A DNA stretch of 57,393 nucleotides. Source: Dysgonomonas sp. PH5-45. Its GTDB lineage: Bacteria > Bacteroidota > Bacteroidia > Bacteroidales > Dysgonomonadaceae. The notes beneath the pieces were generated by a model, which saw nothing but the letters and a program-made list of their open reading frames with translations, was not told the origin of the DNA and did not search any database. The DNA lies in contig NZ_JARXWE010000018.1 in the NCBI RefSeq assembly GCF_029893235.1, positions 1 to 57,393 of the forward strand, in the 5' to 3' direction. Shown here one piece after another: positions 26,915 through 35,045 of this stretch. A program made the translations under genes and the position numbers. Within the stretch, counting starts at the first letter, position 1, and every line of letters starts with the position of its first letter.

Positions 26915-26976
26915 TCAATTGTATGATATAATACAGACAGATTAAAACTATTACATAAAACTATTATAAAAAATTA

Positions 26977-28392
26977 ATGGGAACAATCTCTTTTTCAATT
27001 CCCCGCCAGTTGGTACAATCTATAACAAATAGCTTGGATATAGATAACTTTGTGGAAACCGGTACTTTGCAGGGAAATACCAGCTTTTGGGCAGCCACAA
27101 TTTTTAAGAATGTTTATTCGATCGAAATAAACCCGACCTTAGTTAAACTGGTGTCTGAAAACCCTGCATGCAAAACAAATATAGAGCTTATAACCGGAGA
27201 TAGCCGTACAGAGCTTTCTAAACTGATGCCTCGCCTGAAAGGAAGAAGCATCTTTTTTTTAGATGCCTATTGGCAAAATAATAAATTTTGGAAAGAAGTT
27301 GCAGGCGGAAAGGATAACGAATGTCCTTTGATGGAGGAACTTGAAGCAATATCGGCCAACCAGAACGCAATTATTTTTATAAACGAAGCCCGTCATTTTT
27401 TCGGGCCTTTGCCTTATCCTCATAAAAGCGAGCAATGGCCAACTTTTGAGCAGGTTTTTGCAAAGTGTAAGAAATTATTTCCCGATTCGTACATAACCAT
27501 CGTTGACGGAGTAATTGTTTGTGTGCCTCAAGATACGGTAAATTTGGTGAATGCCTATTGGGTAGAAACATACGGTCAGCGGTTTTACGCTCCCGACCCT
27601 CAGCCTTATAAACGTTCTTTTGTAGAGAGAGTTATCTCTAAACTGAAAAGAATGACAAAAAAGAAAACAGCCAAAGAAAAAGAAGATGACACTTTTGTGT
27701 TGGATATCAATAATAACAGGTGGTTTGAGGCTCATTGCAATCTGTTTTTTGACGAACACAAATGGCTGCAAAGAGAAGATTTTAAATCGGTAGTCGATGT
27801 AGGTGCCAATGTAGGGCAGTTTGGCCGTAAGATGAGAAGGTTTTTCCCTCATGCGCATATTTATTCTTTCGAGCCTATACCGGTGGTTTACAAAACTTTG
27901 GTTGAGAATTTTGCGGAAGATAAGAACTTCACTCCCTTCAACGTGGGCTTGGGCGAAGAAAATGGAAAAATGCAGTTCTTCCTGAACGAGTTTTCCGATT
28001 CGTCGAGTATGCTGAAAATGGGCGATTTGCATAAGGAGAACTTCCCGTATACGAAAAACGAAAAGATGATAGAAGTCGATGTTAAACGCTTGGACGATTG
28101 CATTGATGCCACCAAAATACAAAAGCCGTATTTGCTAAAACTGGATGTGCAAGGCTTTGAAAAGCAAGTGATAGACGGCGGTCTCGAAATTGTGCGGAAT
28201 GCGGAAATGATAATAACCGAAGCCTCGTACAAAGAACTGTATGAAGGGCAAACCTTGTTTGACGGGATGTATGAAACCATCAAGAGCTTTGGTTTTCAGT
28301 ATATAGGTAATCTGGAGCAAATGGATTCGGCTTTCAACGGTGAGCCTTTGCAAGGAGATGCGATTTTCAAAAAGATAAGAAAAGATGTCTGA
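26977..28392 (+). CDS. Two-domain protein: class I methyltransferase-like plus FkbM-type methyltransferase
   Basis: A 471-residue fusion. Residues about 20-190 look like a Rossmann SAM-binding domain (DNFVETGTLQGNTSFWAA, VYSIEINP, ITGDSR, IFFLDAYW). After a very basic Lys-rich linker (about 222-236), residues about 245-471 form an FkbM-family methyltransferase with the SAM loop DVGANVG (274-280), the acidic-Pro pair in YSFEPIP, and KLDVQGFEKQVIDGG. FkbM enzymes O-methylate sugars and polyketides. The last 8 bases overlap the start of the Wzt-type ATPase. By analogy with WbdD-type chain terminators it may methylate the end of the polysaccharide, an inference. The N-terminal half may be inactive, since I did not verify every catalytic residue. 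Confidence 0.8.
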   Translation: MGTISFSIPRQLVQSITNSLDIDNFVETGTLQGNTSFWAATIFKNVYSIEINPTLVKLVSENPACKTNIELITGDSRTELSKLMPRLKGRSIFFLDAYWQNNKFWKEVAGGKDNECPLMEELEAISANQNAIIFINEARHFFGPLPYPHKSEQWPTFEQVFAKCKKLFPDSYITIVDGVIVCVPQDTVNLVNAYWVETYGQRFYAPDPQPYKRSFVERVISKLKRMTKKKTAKEKEDDTFVLDINNNRWFEAHCNLFFDEHKWLQREDFKSVVDVGANVGQFGRKMRRFFPHAHIYSFEPIPVVYKTLVENFAEDKNFTPFNVGLGEENGKMQFFLNEFSDSSSMLKMGDLHKENFPYTKNEKMIEVDVKRLDDCIDATKIQKPYLLKLDVQGFEKQVIDGGLEIVRNAEMIITEASYKELYEGQTLFDGMYETIKSFGFQYIGNLEQMDSAFNGEPLQGDAIFKKIRKDV

Positions 28393-29677
28393 TATAGCTA
28401 TAAAAATAGAAGGAGTATCTAAACAATACCGTTTAGGAACGATTGGTACAGGAACTTTGCAGCACGACCTTAACCGTTGGTGGCACTTGGTCCGTGGCAA
28501 AGAAGACCCGTACCTGAAGGTAGGAGAACTAAACAATCGGAGCGAAAAAGCCAATAGCGATTATGTTTGGGCATTGCATGATATAAATTTGGAAATAGAG
28601 CGTGGCGAAGTACTTGGCATTATCGGTAAGAATGGAGCCGGCAAATCGACTTTGCTTAAAATCCTATCGCGGGTCACAGCCCCCACAACAGGAGTTATAA
28701 AAGCCAAAGGGCGTATAGCCTCGTTGCTCGAAGTAGGAACAGGTTTTCATGGAGAGCTGACAGGCCGTCAGAACGTTTACATGAACGGTGCCATTATGGG
28801 GATGACAAAGACGGAGATAAAAAGTAAGATGGACGAAATCATCGACTTTGCCGGAGTTGAAAAATATATTGATACACCCGTAAAGCGTTACTCGTCGGGG
28901 ATGAATGTTCGCTTGGGATTTGCCGTAGCCGCTCACTTAGACCCCGAAATACTTGTAGTGGACGAAGTGCTTGCCGTGGGCGATGCCGAGTTTCAGAAGA
29001 AAGCCATCGGTAAAATGAAAGATGTATCGAAGGGAGGCGAACGTACGGTTTTGTTTGTGAGCCACCAATTGAACTCTGTCAGCGCATTGTGTAGCAAATG
29101 TATGCTAATGGAGAATGGTACGGTCAACAGCGTTGGCCAAACACAGGATATAATAGCAAAATACCTTAGCCTTGGCGATGCCGAAAAAGCTCCTGTCTGG
29201 ATAAACAACAGCACTAAGTATTGGAACAGGTATTGTGCCATACAAGAGATCGCTATTGTTGACGAAAACAAGACGCTTATGGAACGAGGCTATATGGTGA
29301 ACAACAACACGGGCTATGTAAAGATTCGTTTCGATGTAGAAGAAATGAATTCGGCTCTTTGTGTTGGCTTTGCCGTATACGATGCAAGGGAACAGTTGTT
29401 GTTTTGGGCTTATCATAACGATGCCCAAGAAAGCAAATGCCCTGAAATTAAAGTTGGAGAAAACGTGATTTATGGCAAATTGCCGGAGCGTTTCTTTAAC
29501 GAAGGCGAATATTTTGTTAAACCCATTATCAGTCTGCATTATATAATGTGGATTATAGACCCCGCTTCGGATGCGCCTGTTGTCAGTTTTAATATAGCAG
29601 GAGGCTTGAGCGATTCGCTTACTTGGCAAATGGCTCGTCCCGGCATATTGGCTCCGGTTATAGAGTTTGTGATTTAA
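28385..29677 (+). CDS. wzt: Polysaccharide ABC transporter ATP-binding protein with C-terminal domain (Wzt type)
   Basis: ATPase of an O-chain or teichoic-type exporter. It has Walker A GKNGAGKST at 81-89, the signature YSSGM at 169-173 and Walker B ILVVDE at 189-194. The LLEVGTGFHGELTGRQNVYMNG segment is specific to the Wzt/TagH group. Residues about 250-430 form an added beta-rich domain (RYCAIQEIAIVDEN, CVGFAVYDAREQLLF, FNEGEYFVKPIIS) like the Wzt C-terminal carbohydrate-binding domain, which in E. coli O8/O9a recognises the capped chain end. It is coupled to the two-domain methyltransferase by an 8-bp overlap. The partner permease is probably the gene at 18894-19760. Confidence 0.92.
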   Translation: MSDIAIKIEGVSKQYRLGTIGTGTLQHDLNRWWHLVRGKEDPYLKVGELNNRSEKANSDYVWALHDINLEIERGEVLGIIGKNGAGKSTLLKILSRVTAPTTGVIKAKGRIASLLEVGTGFHGELTGRQNVYMNGAIMGMTKTEIKSKMDEIIDFAGVEKYIDTPVKRYSSGMNVRLGFAVAAHLDPEILVVDEVLAVGDAEFQKKAIGKMKDVSKGGERTVLFVSHQLNSVSALCSKCMLMENGTVNSVGQTQDIIAKYLSLGDAEKAPVWINNSTKYWNRYCAIQEIAIVDENKTLMERGYMVNNNTGYVKIRFDVEEMNSALCVGFAVYDAREQLLFWAYHNDAQESKCPEIKVGENVIYGKLPERFFNEGEYFVKPIISLHYIMWIIDPASDAPVVSFNIAGGLSDSLTWQMARPGILAPVIEFVI

Positions 29678-29720
29678 AGAAAAAAACACCATACATGTAT
29701 TATTTTAACATATTTACAAT

Positions 29721-30545
29721 ATGAGATTAAGGAAGGTATTGAAAAACTTAGCACCTTATTTTGTTGTTGATACGATAAGGAGGAAATACGATGAACGCAT
29801 TTATCAGGAACAATTGGCTGGTAGCCCGTATAGCTGTCCGGTTTGCAATAATAAAGTGGTAGATTTCTGGCCATTGCCGGCTTTATATGCCGAAGAGATG
29901 GAAAAACACGGATTTATATACCCCTCCGGTTATTTTGAAACAATGAACAAGAAACAATATCGCTGTCCGCACTGTGGTAATTCCGACCGAAACAGGCTGT
30001 ATGCCATTTATCTGAAGAAGAAAATAGAACAAGGTAAAACATATTCTTTTCTGGATGTTGCTCCTAACCAAGCTTTGGCTCAACTATGTATCAAGTCGCT
30101 AGGCGACATCAAATATCGTAGTATGGACTTGTATATGGATGGTGTTGATGATAAGCTTGATATAACCGATCTCAATATTTATGAAGACGATAAATACGAT
30201 ATAATTTTATGTTCGCATGTGCTTGAGCATATAGAGGATGACCGCAAAGCTATGTCGGAACTTTATAGGGTTCTTAAAAAAGGTGGTTTCGGGATAATAA
30301 TGGTACCTATACTACTTACATTGGAAGAGGACAAGGAAAATAAAAAATATAATACTGATGCCCTTCGTTGGAAATATTTTGGGCAAAACGATCACGTTCG
30401 TATGTATTCTAAAAAAGGATTTGTCGCAAAATTGGAAGAAACTGGCTTCAAAGTAAATCAGTTGGGGATAGATTATTTTGGACAAGATGTATTCCATAAA
30501 TATGGAATACATCCACGCTCAGTTTTATATGTCGTAGAAAAATGA
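29721..30545 (+). CDS. Zinc-ribbon SAM-dependent methyltransferase
   Basis: A 274-residue protein. An N-terminal zinc ribbon has Cys39/Cys42 (CPVC) and Cys82/Cys85 (CPHC). A class I methyltransferase domain of the type 11 group follows (FLDVAPNQALAQL, DLNIYEDDKYDIILCSHVLEHI, LYRVLKKGGFGIIMVP). The SAM loop lacks the usual GxGxG, reading DVAPNQALA, a variation seen in this ribbon-containing group as I recall. It begins the run of tightly coupled genes: its stop overlaps the aminotransferase start (ATGA). It probably acts on a nucleotide sugar or growing glycan; the substrate is unknown. Confidence 0.82.
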   Translation: MRLRKVLKNLAPYFVVDTIRRKYDERIYQEQLAGSPYSCPVCNNKVVDFWPLPALYAEEMEKHGFIYPSGYFETMNKKQYRCPHCGNSDRNRLYAIYLKKKIEQGKTYSFLDVAPNQALAQLCIKSLGDIKYRSMDLYMDGVDDKLDITDLNIYEDDKYDIILCSHVLEHIEDDRKAMSELYRVLKKGGFGIIMVPILLTLEEDKENKKYNTDALRWKYFGQNDHVRMYSKKGFVAKLEETGFKVNQLGIDYFGQDVFHKYGIHPRSVLYVVEK

Positions 30546-31657
30546 CAAAAAAAATAAATGTAACACAACCATGTCTTCCCCCATTGGAAGAATTTATTCC
30601 TTATCTGGAAAAGATATGGGATAGTAAATGGCTTACCAACAATGGTCCGTTACACCAACAGTTAGAAAAAGAACTGGCTGATTATTTAGGTGTGAAGTAT
30701 ATCTCTTTATTCTCGAACGGGACATTGGCTTTAATATCTGCACTACAGGCTCTTAATATTCAGGGAGAAGTAATTACCACTCCATTTAGTTTTGTGGCTA
30801 CATCACACTCTTTGTGGTGGAATAAAATTACACCGGTATTCGTTGATATAGAACCTGAATACCTAAATTTGGATCCCAACAAAATAGAAGCAGCCATAAC
30901 TCCACGCACAACAGCCATTATGCCTGTACATGTTTATGGAAATCCTTGTCAAGTAGATAAAATACAAAAAATAGCCGATAAACATAATCTGAAAGTAATA
31001 TATGATGCCGCTCATGCTTTTGGTGTGGAAAAGAATGGAATATCAATTCTTAACTATGGCGATTTATCTATATTAAGTTTTCATGCAACAAAAGTTTATA
31101 GCACGATTGAAGGAGGTGCCATTGTGTGCCATTCGGACGAAATGAAACACCACCTCGATAATCTTAAAAACTTCGGATTCCGAGGCGAAACCGTAGTCGA
31201 AGAGCCAGGCATAAACGCCAAAATGAACGAAGTTCAGGCAGCCTATGGCTTGCTTCAGCTGAAATATGTAGACGGTTTTATAGAACGTCGCAAAGAAATA
31301 ACAGAGCAATATCGGGCTTTATTGAATGATATTCCTGGCATACGTTTTCTGAATGATATGGCAGATGTAAAACATGGATATTCATATCTGCCTATATTAG
31401 TCGATGAGGCCAAATATGGAATGAGCAGAGATAATTTGTATGAGAAACTGAAAGAACACAATATATTCAGTCGTCGGTATTTCTATCCGCTTATAAGCGA
31501 TTTTGAGCCCTACAGGGAGTTGTCATCGGCCAAGGCGGAGAATTTGCCCATAGCCACCCAAATAGCAAGCAAAGTGATTTGCTTGCCGATATATAAAGAT
31601 TTGGGCTTGGATGAAGTTAGTAAAATAGTAGAATTGATAAAAATAAGGGGGATATGA
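30542..31657 (+). CDS. Sugar aminotransferase, DegT/DnrJ/EryC1 family (VioA-like)
   Basis: A PLP enzyme that aminates a keto-sugar nucleotide. The PLP lysine is Lys184 in SFHATKVYSTIEGG. The cofactor Asp is in YDAAHAFG, the substrate segment is TTPFSFVATSHSLWW, and FRGETVVEEPGINAKMNEVQAA and the C-terminal RRYFYPL follow. The SFHATKVYSTIEGG block resembles dTDP-4-dehydro-6-deoxyglucose 4-aminotransferases (VioA), suggesting a 4-amino-4,6-dideoxy hexose as product; this assignment is by memory of motif only. Length of 371 residues is normal. It shares ATGA overlaps with both neighbours, so the product is probably handled at once by the ATP-grasp and SDR proteins downstream. Confidence 0.88.
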   Translation: MTKKINVTQPCLPPLEEFIPYLEKIWDSKWLTNNGPLHQQLEKELADYLGVKYISLFSNGTLALISALQALNIQGEVITTPFSFVATSHSLWWNKITPVFVDIEPEYLNLDPNKIEAAITPRTTAIMPVHVYGNPCQVDKIQKIADKHNLKVIYDAAHAFGVEKNGISILNYGDLSILSFHATKVYSTIEGGAIVCHSDEMKHHLDNLKNFGFRGETVVEEPGINAKMNEVQAAYGLLQLKYVDGFIERRKEITEQYRALLNDIPGIRFLNDMADVKHGYSYLPILVDEAKYGMSRDNLYEKLKEHNIFSRRYFYPLISDFEPYRELSSAKAENLPIATQIASKVICLPIYKDLGLDEVSKIVELIKIRGI

Positions 31658-32658
31658 AAAATCATAATATCGCTGTTACTGGCGTTGGCGGAGGTGTTGG
31701 ATTGAGTGTTATTAAGTCGTTGTACAACACAAGATATAATGTGATAGGATTGGATGGAGAACCACTGGGAACAGGATTATATTTAACGCCAAAATCATAT
31801 AAAATTCCGTATGCAAATAACCATGATTATATACCCCAATTATTAGATATTTGTAAAAATAATGATTGTAAATTGTTATTTCCCGGCTTAGATGCCGAAT
31901 TAATGCCGCTAGCGTTAAATAAGCATAAATTTGACGAAATAGGAACAACCGTTGTTGTAAGTAGGCCAGAGGTAATAACAATTTCGGATGATAAACTGGA
32001 AACCTACAAGGAATTAATTTCACTTGGGGTAAATGTGCCTAAAACTTTTGATTTGAAAGATTGGGAATATGTGAAAAACGAAATAGAATTTCCGATTATA
32101 GTTAAACAACGATTAGGAGGAGCAAGATCTAAAAACGTATACATGTTTTCTTTGGAAAAAGACTTAGTTGAATTTCTTGAAAACATAGGTGCAAATGCGG
32201 AAAAGTTTATAGTTCAAGAATATATTGAAGGAGATGAATATACTTGTGGAAGTGTTAATCTGAATGATGTTTGCAAGGGAGTGATTGTTATGCGTCGTAT
32301 ATTGAGGGACGGGGACACATATAAGTGTTTTTCGGAGCTTAATCCGATAATTGAATCCGAAGTTCGTAAGGTGGTAGATGCCATTAAACCATTCGGTGCA
32401 TGTAATGTGCAACTACGCCTTAAAAATGGAATACCTTATGTTTTTGAGATTAATGCGCGATGCTCTGGTACTACTGCTGCAAGAACGCTATGTGGTTTCA
32501 ATGAACCTAAGATGATTGCCGATTATTTATTAGAAGGAATAGAACCGAGTTATCGGATTGAAGAAAAAACAATATTACGCTATTGGACTGAGTTGGAAAT
32601 TGATAATAAGCATGTCCAAGACATGAAAAACAATGCAATGTTGACTAACTGTATATAA
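31654..32658 (+). CDS. ATP-grasp family ligase
   Basis: A 334-residue ATP-grasp protein of the carbamoyl-phosphate synthase-like group. It has an N-terminal dinucleotide-type fold (VTGVGGGVGLSVIKSL), and the central ATP-grasp segments IVKQRLGGARSKNVYMFS and FIVQEYIEGDEYTCGSVN. The metal-binding end YVFEINARCSGTTAARTLCG follows. Such enzymes join a carboxylate to an amine or other nucleophile through an acyl phosphate. Next to a sugar aminotransferase, a plausible role is adding an amino acid to the new sugar amine, an inference. The coding sequence is markedly AT-rich compared with flanking genes. The last 30 residues (DNKHVQDMKNN) carry no motif I recognise. Confidence 0.82.
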   Translation: MKNHNIAVTGVGGGVGLSVIKSLYNTRYNVIGLDGEPLGTGLYLTPKSYKIPYANNHDYIPQLLDICKNNDCKLLFPGLDAELMPLALNKHKFDEIGTTVVVSRPEVITISDDKLETYKELISLGVNVPKTFDLKDWEYVKNEIEFPIIVKQRLGGARSKNVYMFSLEKDLVEFLENIGANAEKFIVQEYIEGDEYTCGSVNLNDVCKGVIVMRRILRDGDTYKCFSELNPIIESEVRKVVDAIKPFGACNVQLRLKNGIPYVFEINARCSGTTAARTLCGFNEPKMIADYLLEGIEPSYRIEEKTILRYWTELEIDNKHVQDMKNNAMLTNCI

Positions 32659-32661
32659 AAC

Positions 32662-33462
32662 ATGATACTTTTTACAGGGGTAGGAAGCCTTTTTGATGCT
32701 TTTCAGAAAAAATATGAATGTAGCGCCATTTCAGCAAGACGTACGTCAACTTCAAAATTGAAGTTTGCGTTTAAGAGTGCTAGTGTTGTAATCCATAATG
32801 CAGCAAATCTGTCGCCCCATGATTTGGAATCCTCGGTTGAAGATAATTTTAATTTAACAAAACGCATTGTTGATACCTTATATGAAGTAAATCCAACGGC
32901 AAAATTTATTAATATAGGTTCCATGAGTTATCTGAAGAGTGATTCTCAATATTTGGATATTAATGATATGACTTTGTATGCGTATTCCAAATATTTGTCT
33001 GAAACATATTGTCTGAAACATCAAATGAAGCAAATAGTATTAGTGAGATTTTCAACTTTGTTTTATGAAAATCCTGAAAAAGATGGATTGTCAAAACTTA
33101 TAAATGACGCGAAAATATATAATAAAGTATCTTTAATTAATGGAGGAAAAGCGTGTCGGAATTTTTTGCCGATAGATGCTGCGGTAGAGTATCTGAATAA
33201 AATAGCTTGCGGCAACTATACAGATATAAGAGACAAAATATTAAATATTGTGTCGTTAAATAAACATAGTTTTAAGGATATAGCAGACTACTTAAGAAAA
33301 GTATCTCCCTCATTGAAAATAGAGAATATAGAGCTACCCGAAGCTGAAAAAAACATTGTATTATCTGAGTTTTCTCCTCAAAGTATAAAGAATTTGGGCG
33401 TTGTCGATTTTAAATTAGAGGATTATATATTGAATTATTTTAACCAACTGGACAATATATGA
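32662..33462 (+). CDS. Divergent NAD-dependent epimerase/dehydratase (extended SDR)
   Basis: A 266-residue protein related to nucleotide-sugar epimerases/reductases. The catalytic pair YxxxK is kept in YAYSKYLSE, the Ser region is FINIGSMSYL, and VVIHNAANLSP corresponds to the family HxAA segment. The N-terminal glycine loop is abnormal: TGVGSLFDAF instead of TGxxGxxG, and the usual first beta-alpha unit is shortened. Either cofactor binding is altered or the protein is non-catalytic. It lies three bases after the ATP-grasp gene, and the phosphoesterase start overlaps its stop. AT content is high. Confidence 0.75.
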   Translation: MILFTGVGSLFDAFQKKYECSAISARRTSTSKLKFAFKSASVVIHNAANLSPHDLESSVEDNFNLTKRIVDTLYEVNPTAKFINIGSMSYLKSDSQYLDINDMTLYAYSKYLSETYCLKHQMKQIVLVRFSTLFYENPEKDGLSKLINDAKIYNKVSLINGGKACRNFLPIDAAVEYLNKIACGNYTDIRDKILNIVSLNKHSFKDIADYLRKVSPSLKIENIELPEAEKNIVLSEFSPQSIKNLGVVDFKLEDYILNYFNQLDNI

Positions 33463-34094
33463 GATATTTGGTATATAGTGATGTTCATGGAAATCTTCCG
33501 GCGATGGAAGCCATGCTTAAATATGCCGATGATATCGATAACTTCATCTGCTTGGGCGATTTGGTTAACTATGGGCCTTGGAGCAATGAATGTGTTGATT
33601 TGGCTCTAACGCTTCCTAATTCTATACTCTTAATGGGAAATCATGAAGTTGCATTTATTGAAGGAAAATATAGTGGGTCGAACAAATTAGTTACAAACTT
33701 TTTTGACCAATGCTTCCCATCATTTAAACGGTTAGAAGAAATCAAAACATTTAAAAATGAATATCAGATAGGAAGCACTGTGCTAAAACATACAATTTCA
33801 GAAAAATATATCTATCCCGATACGAATGTGCTTTTAGACAGAAATTATATAATAGGGCATTCTCATCATCAGTTTTATATTGATAACAGAGGTTTTCGGC
33901 TATGGAATGCTGGAAGTGTTGGGCAAAACAGGAAATATATAAACAGAATTGAATTTCTGATTTATGACACTGAAAAAGAGTTCATAGATCCTTGTTCTAT
34001 TACATATGATATAGAGCAGTTAATCAATGAAATGAAAATCTGCAAATATCCTTCGGATTGTATTGAGTATTATTTGTCAAAAAAGAAACTTTAA
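33459..34094 (+). CDS. Calcineurin-like metallophosphoesterase
   Basis: A 211-residue cytoplasmic phosphoesterase of the YfcE/MJ0936 type. Metal ligands are in order: DVHGN (Asp8, His10), LGDLVNYGP (Asp34), GNHE (Asn61, His62) and GHSHHQF near the C-terminus. The GSVGQNR segment before the last strand is typical of this group. It overlaps the SDR gene by ATGA, so it is made with the amino-sugar genes. A phosphatase in such a cluster could remove phosphate from a sugar or nucleotide-sugar intermediate; no partner elsewhere explains it. Confidence 0.88.
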   Translation: MRYLVYSDVHGNLPAMEAMLKYADDIDNFICLGDLVNYGPWSNECVDLALTLPNSILLMGNHEVAFIEGKYSGSNKLVTNFFDQCFPSFKRLEEIKTFKNEYQIGSTVLKHTISEKYIYPDTNVLLDRNYIIGHSHHQFYIDNRGFRLWNAGSVGQNRKYINRIEFLIYDTEKEFIDPCSITYDIEQLINEMKICKYPSDCIEYYLSKKKL

Positions 34095-34108
34095 GGAGAA
34101 TTGATTTT

Positions 34109-35005
34109 ATGGGAAAAAATATACTTTTAAGCATTTGCTGTTTGGCATATAATCATGAATCGTTTATTCGTCAATGTTTAGATGGATTCATAATGCAGAA
34201 AACTAATTTTAATTTTGAGGTCTTGATTAATGATGATGCCTCGACTGATGGAACAGCTGATATTATCAGGGAGTATGAAATCAAGTATCCAGATATAATA
34301 AAGCCTGTTTATCAGAAAGAAAATCAGTATTCTAAAGGAGTTCAGGTTTTCACTAACCTATTGTCTCGCGCCAAATATAAATATATTGCATTGTGCGAGG
34401 GTGACGACTATTGGACAGACCCCAACAAGTTGCAGCGGCAGGTCGATTTGTTGGAACAGCGTCCAGATATAGTCTTATCAGCTGAAAACGGAATGGTAGT
34501 TAATCCTTTAAATAAAAACTCGTCTCATCTGTTTAATATAGTAATGGAGGAAATGAATGTATCAACATTCGATTTACTCGAAAAGAGAAAATTCCCAACA
34601 GCATCTGTTGTGTTTCGTTCAGAATGTATTAAAGATTGTTTTAGATTGAAAGAAAACGGAGATACTATATTGTGGGTGTTATTGTCAACAAAAGGAGTGG
34701 TTCATTACAATCCGGTTGTATCATCGGTCTATAATAGGGGGGGGCACGGAGTCGTGGAATCTACGCCTAAATTACAATGGGCGAAAAAAATGGAGTCGTG
34801 GAATCGTCAAATAATCTATATTATAAAGCACTCCAAAATGGGAGAATCGTTCAACTATAAGATTTTTAAGGAGAGAAATTTTAGCGAATATTCTGCGGCA
34901 TATAAAAAAATGTCATTCAAAATAGCTCCTGTTAAGAAGATGTATTGTCTTTATAAATGCTTTGTGAATAATCCTTGGATAATATTTAAGCTATTTCCAT
35001 TGTGA
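34109..35005 (+). CDS. Glycosyltransferase family 2
   Basis: A 298-residue GT-A transferase: SICCLAYNHESFIRQCLDG at the N-terminus, LINDDASTDGT, YIALCEGDDYW with the metal-binding GDD, then FPTASVVFRSE. The CEGDDYWTDP form is typical of a GT2 subgroup in O-antigen and capsule clusters. The central part (about 34380-34470) has near-normal GC while the rest is very AT-rich. It starts 14 bp after the phosphoesterase and is probably in the same transcript. Sugar specificity is unknown. Confidence 0.9.
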   Translation: MGKNILLSICCLAYNHESFIRQCLDGFIMQKTNFNFEVLINDDASTDGTADIIREYEIKYPDIIKPVYQKENQYSKGVQVFTNLLSRAKYKYIALCEGDDYWTDPNKLQRQVDLLEQRPDIVLSAENGMVVNPLNKNSSHLFNIVMEEMNVSTFDLLEKRKFPTASVVFRSECIKDCFRLKENGDTILWVLLSTKGVVHYNPVVSSVYNRGGHGVVESTPKLQWAKKMESWNRQIIYIIKHSKMGESFNYKIFKERNFSEYSAAYKKMSFKIAPVKKMYCLYKCFVNNPWIIFKLFPL

Positions 35006-35045
35006 TATGTTGTATATGCTTTTTTTGCTGTAAATCTCTATATTA

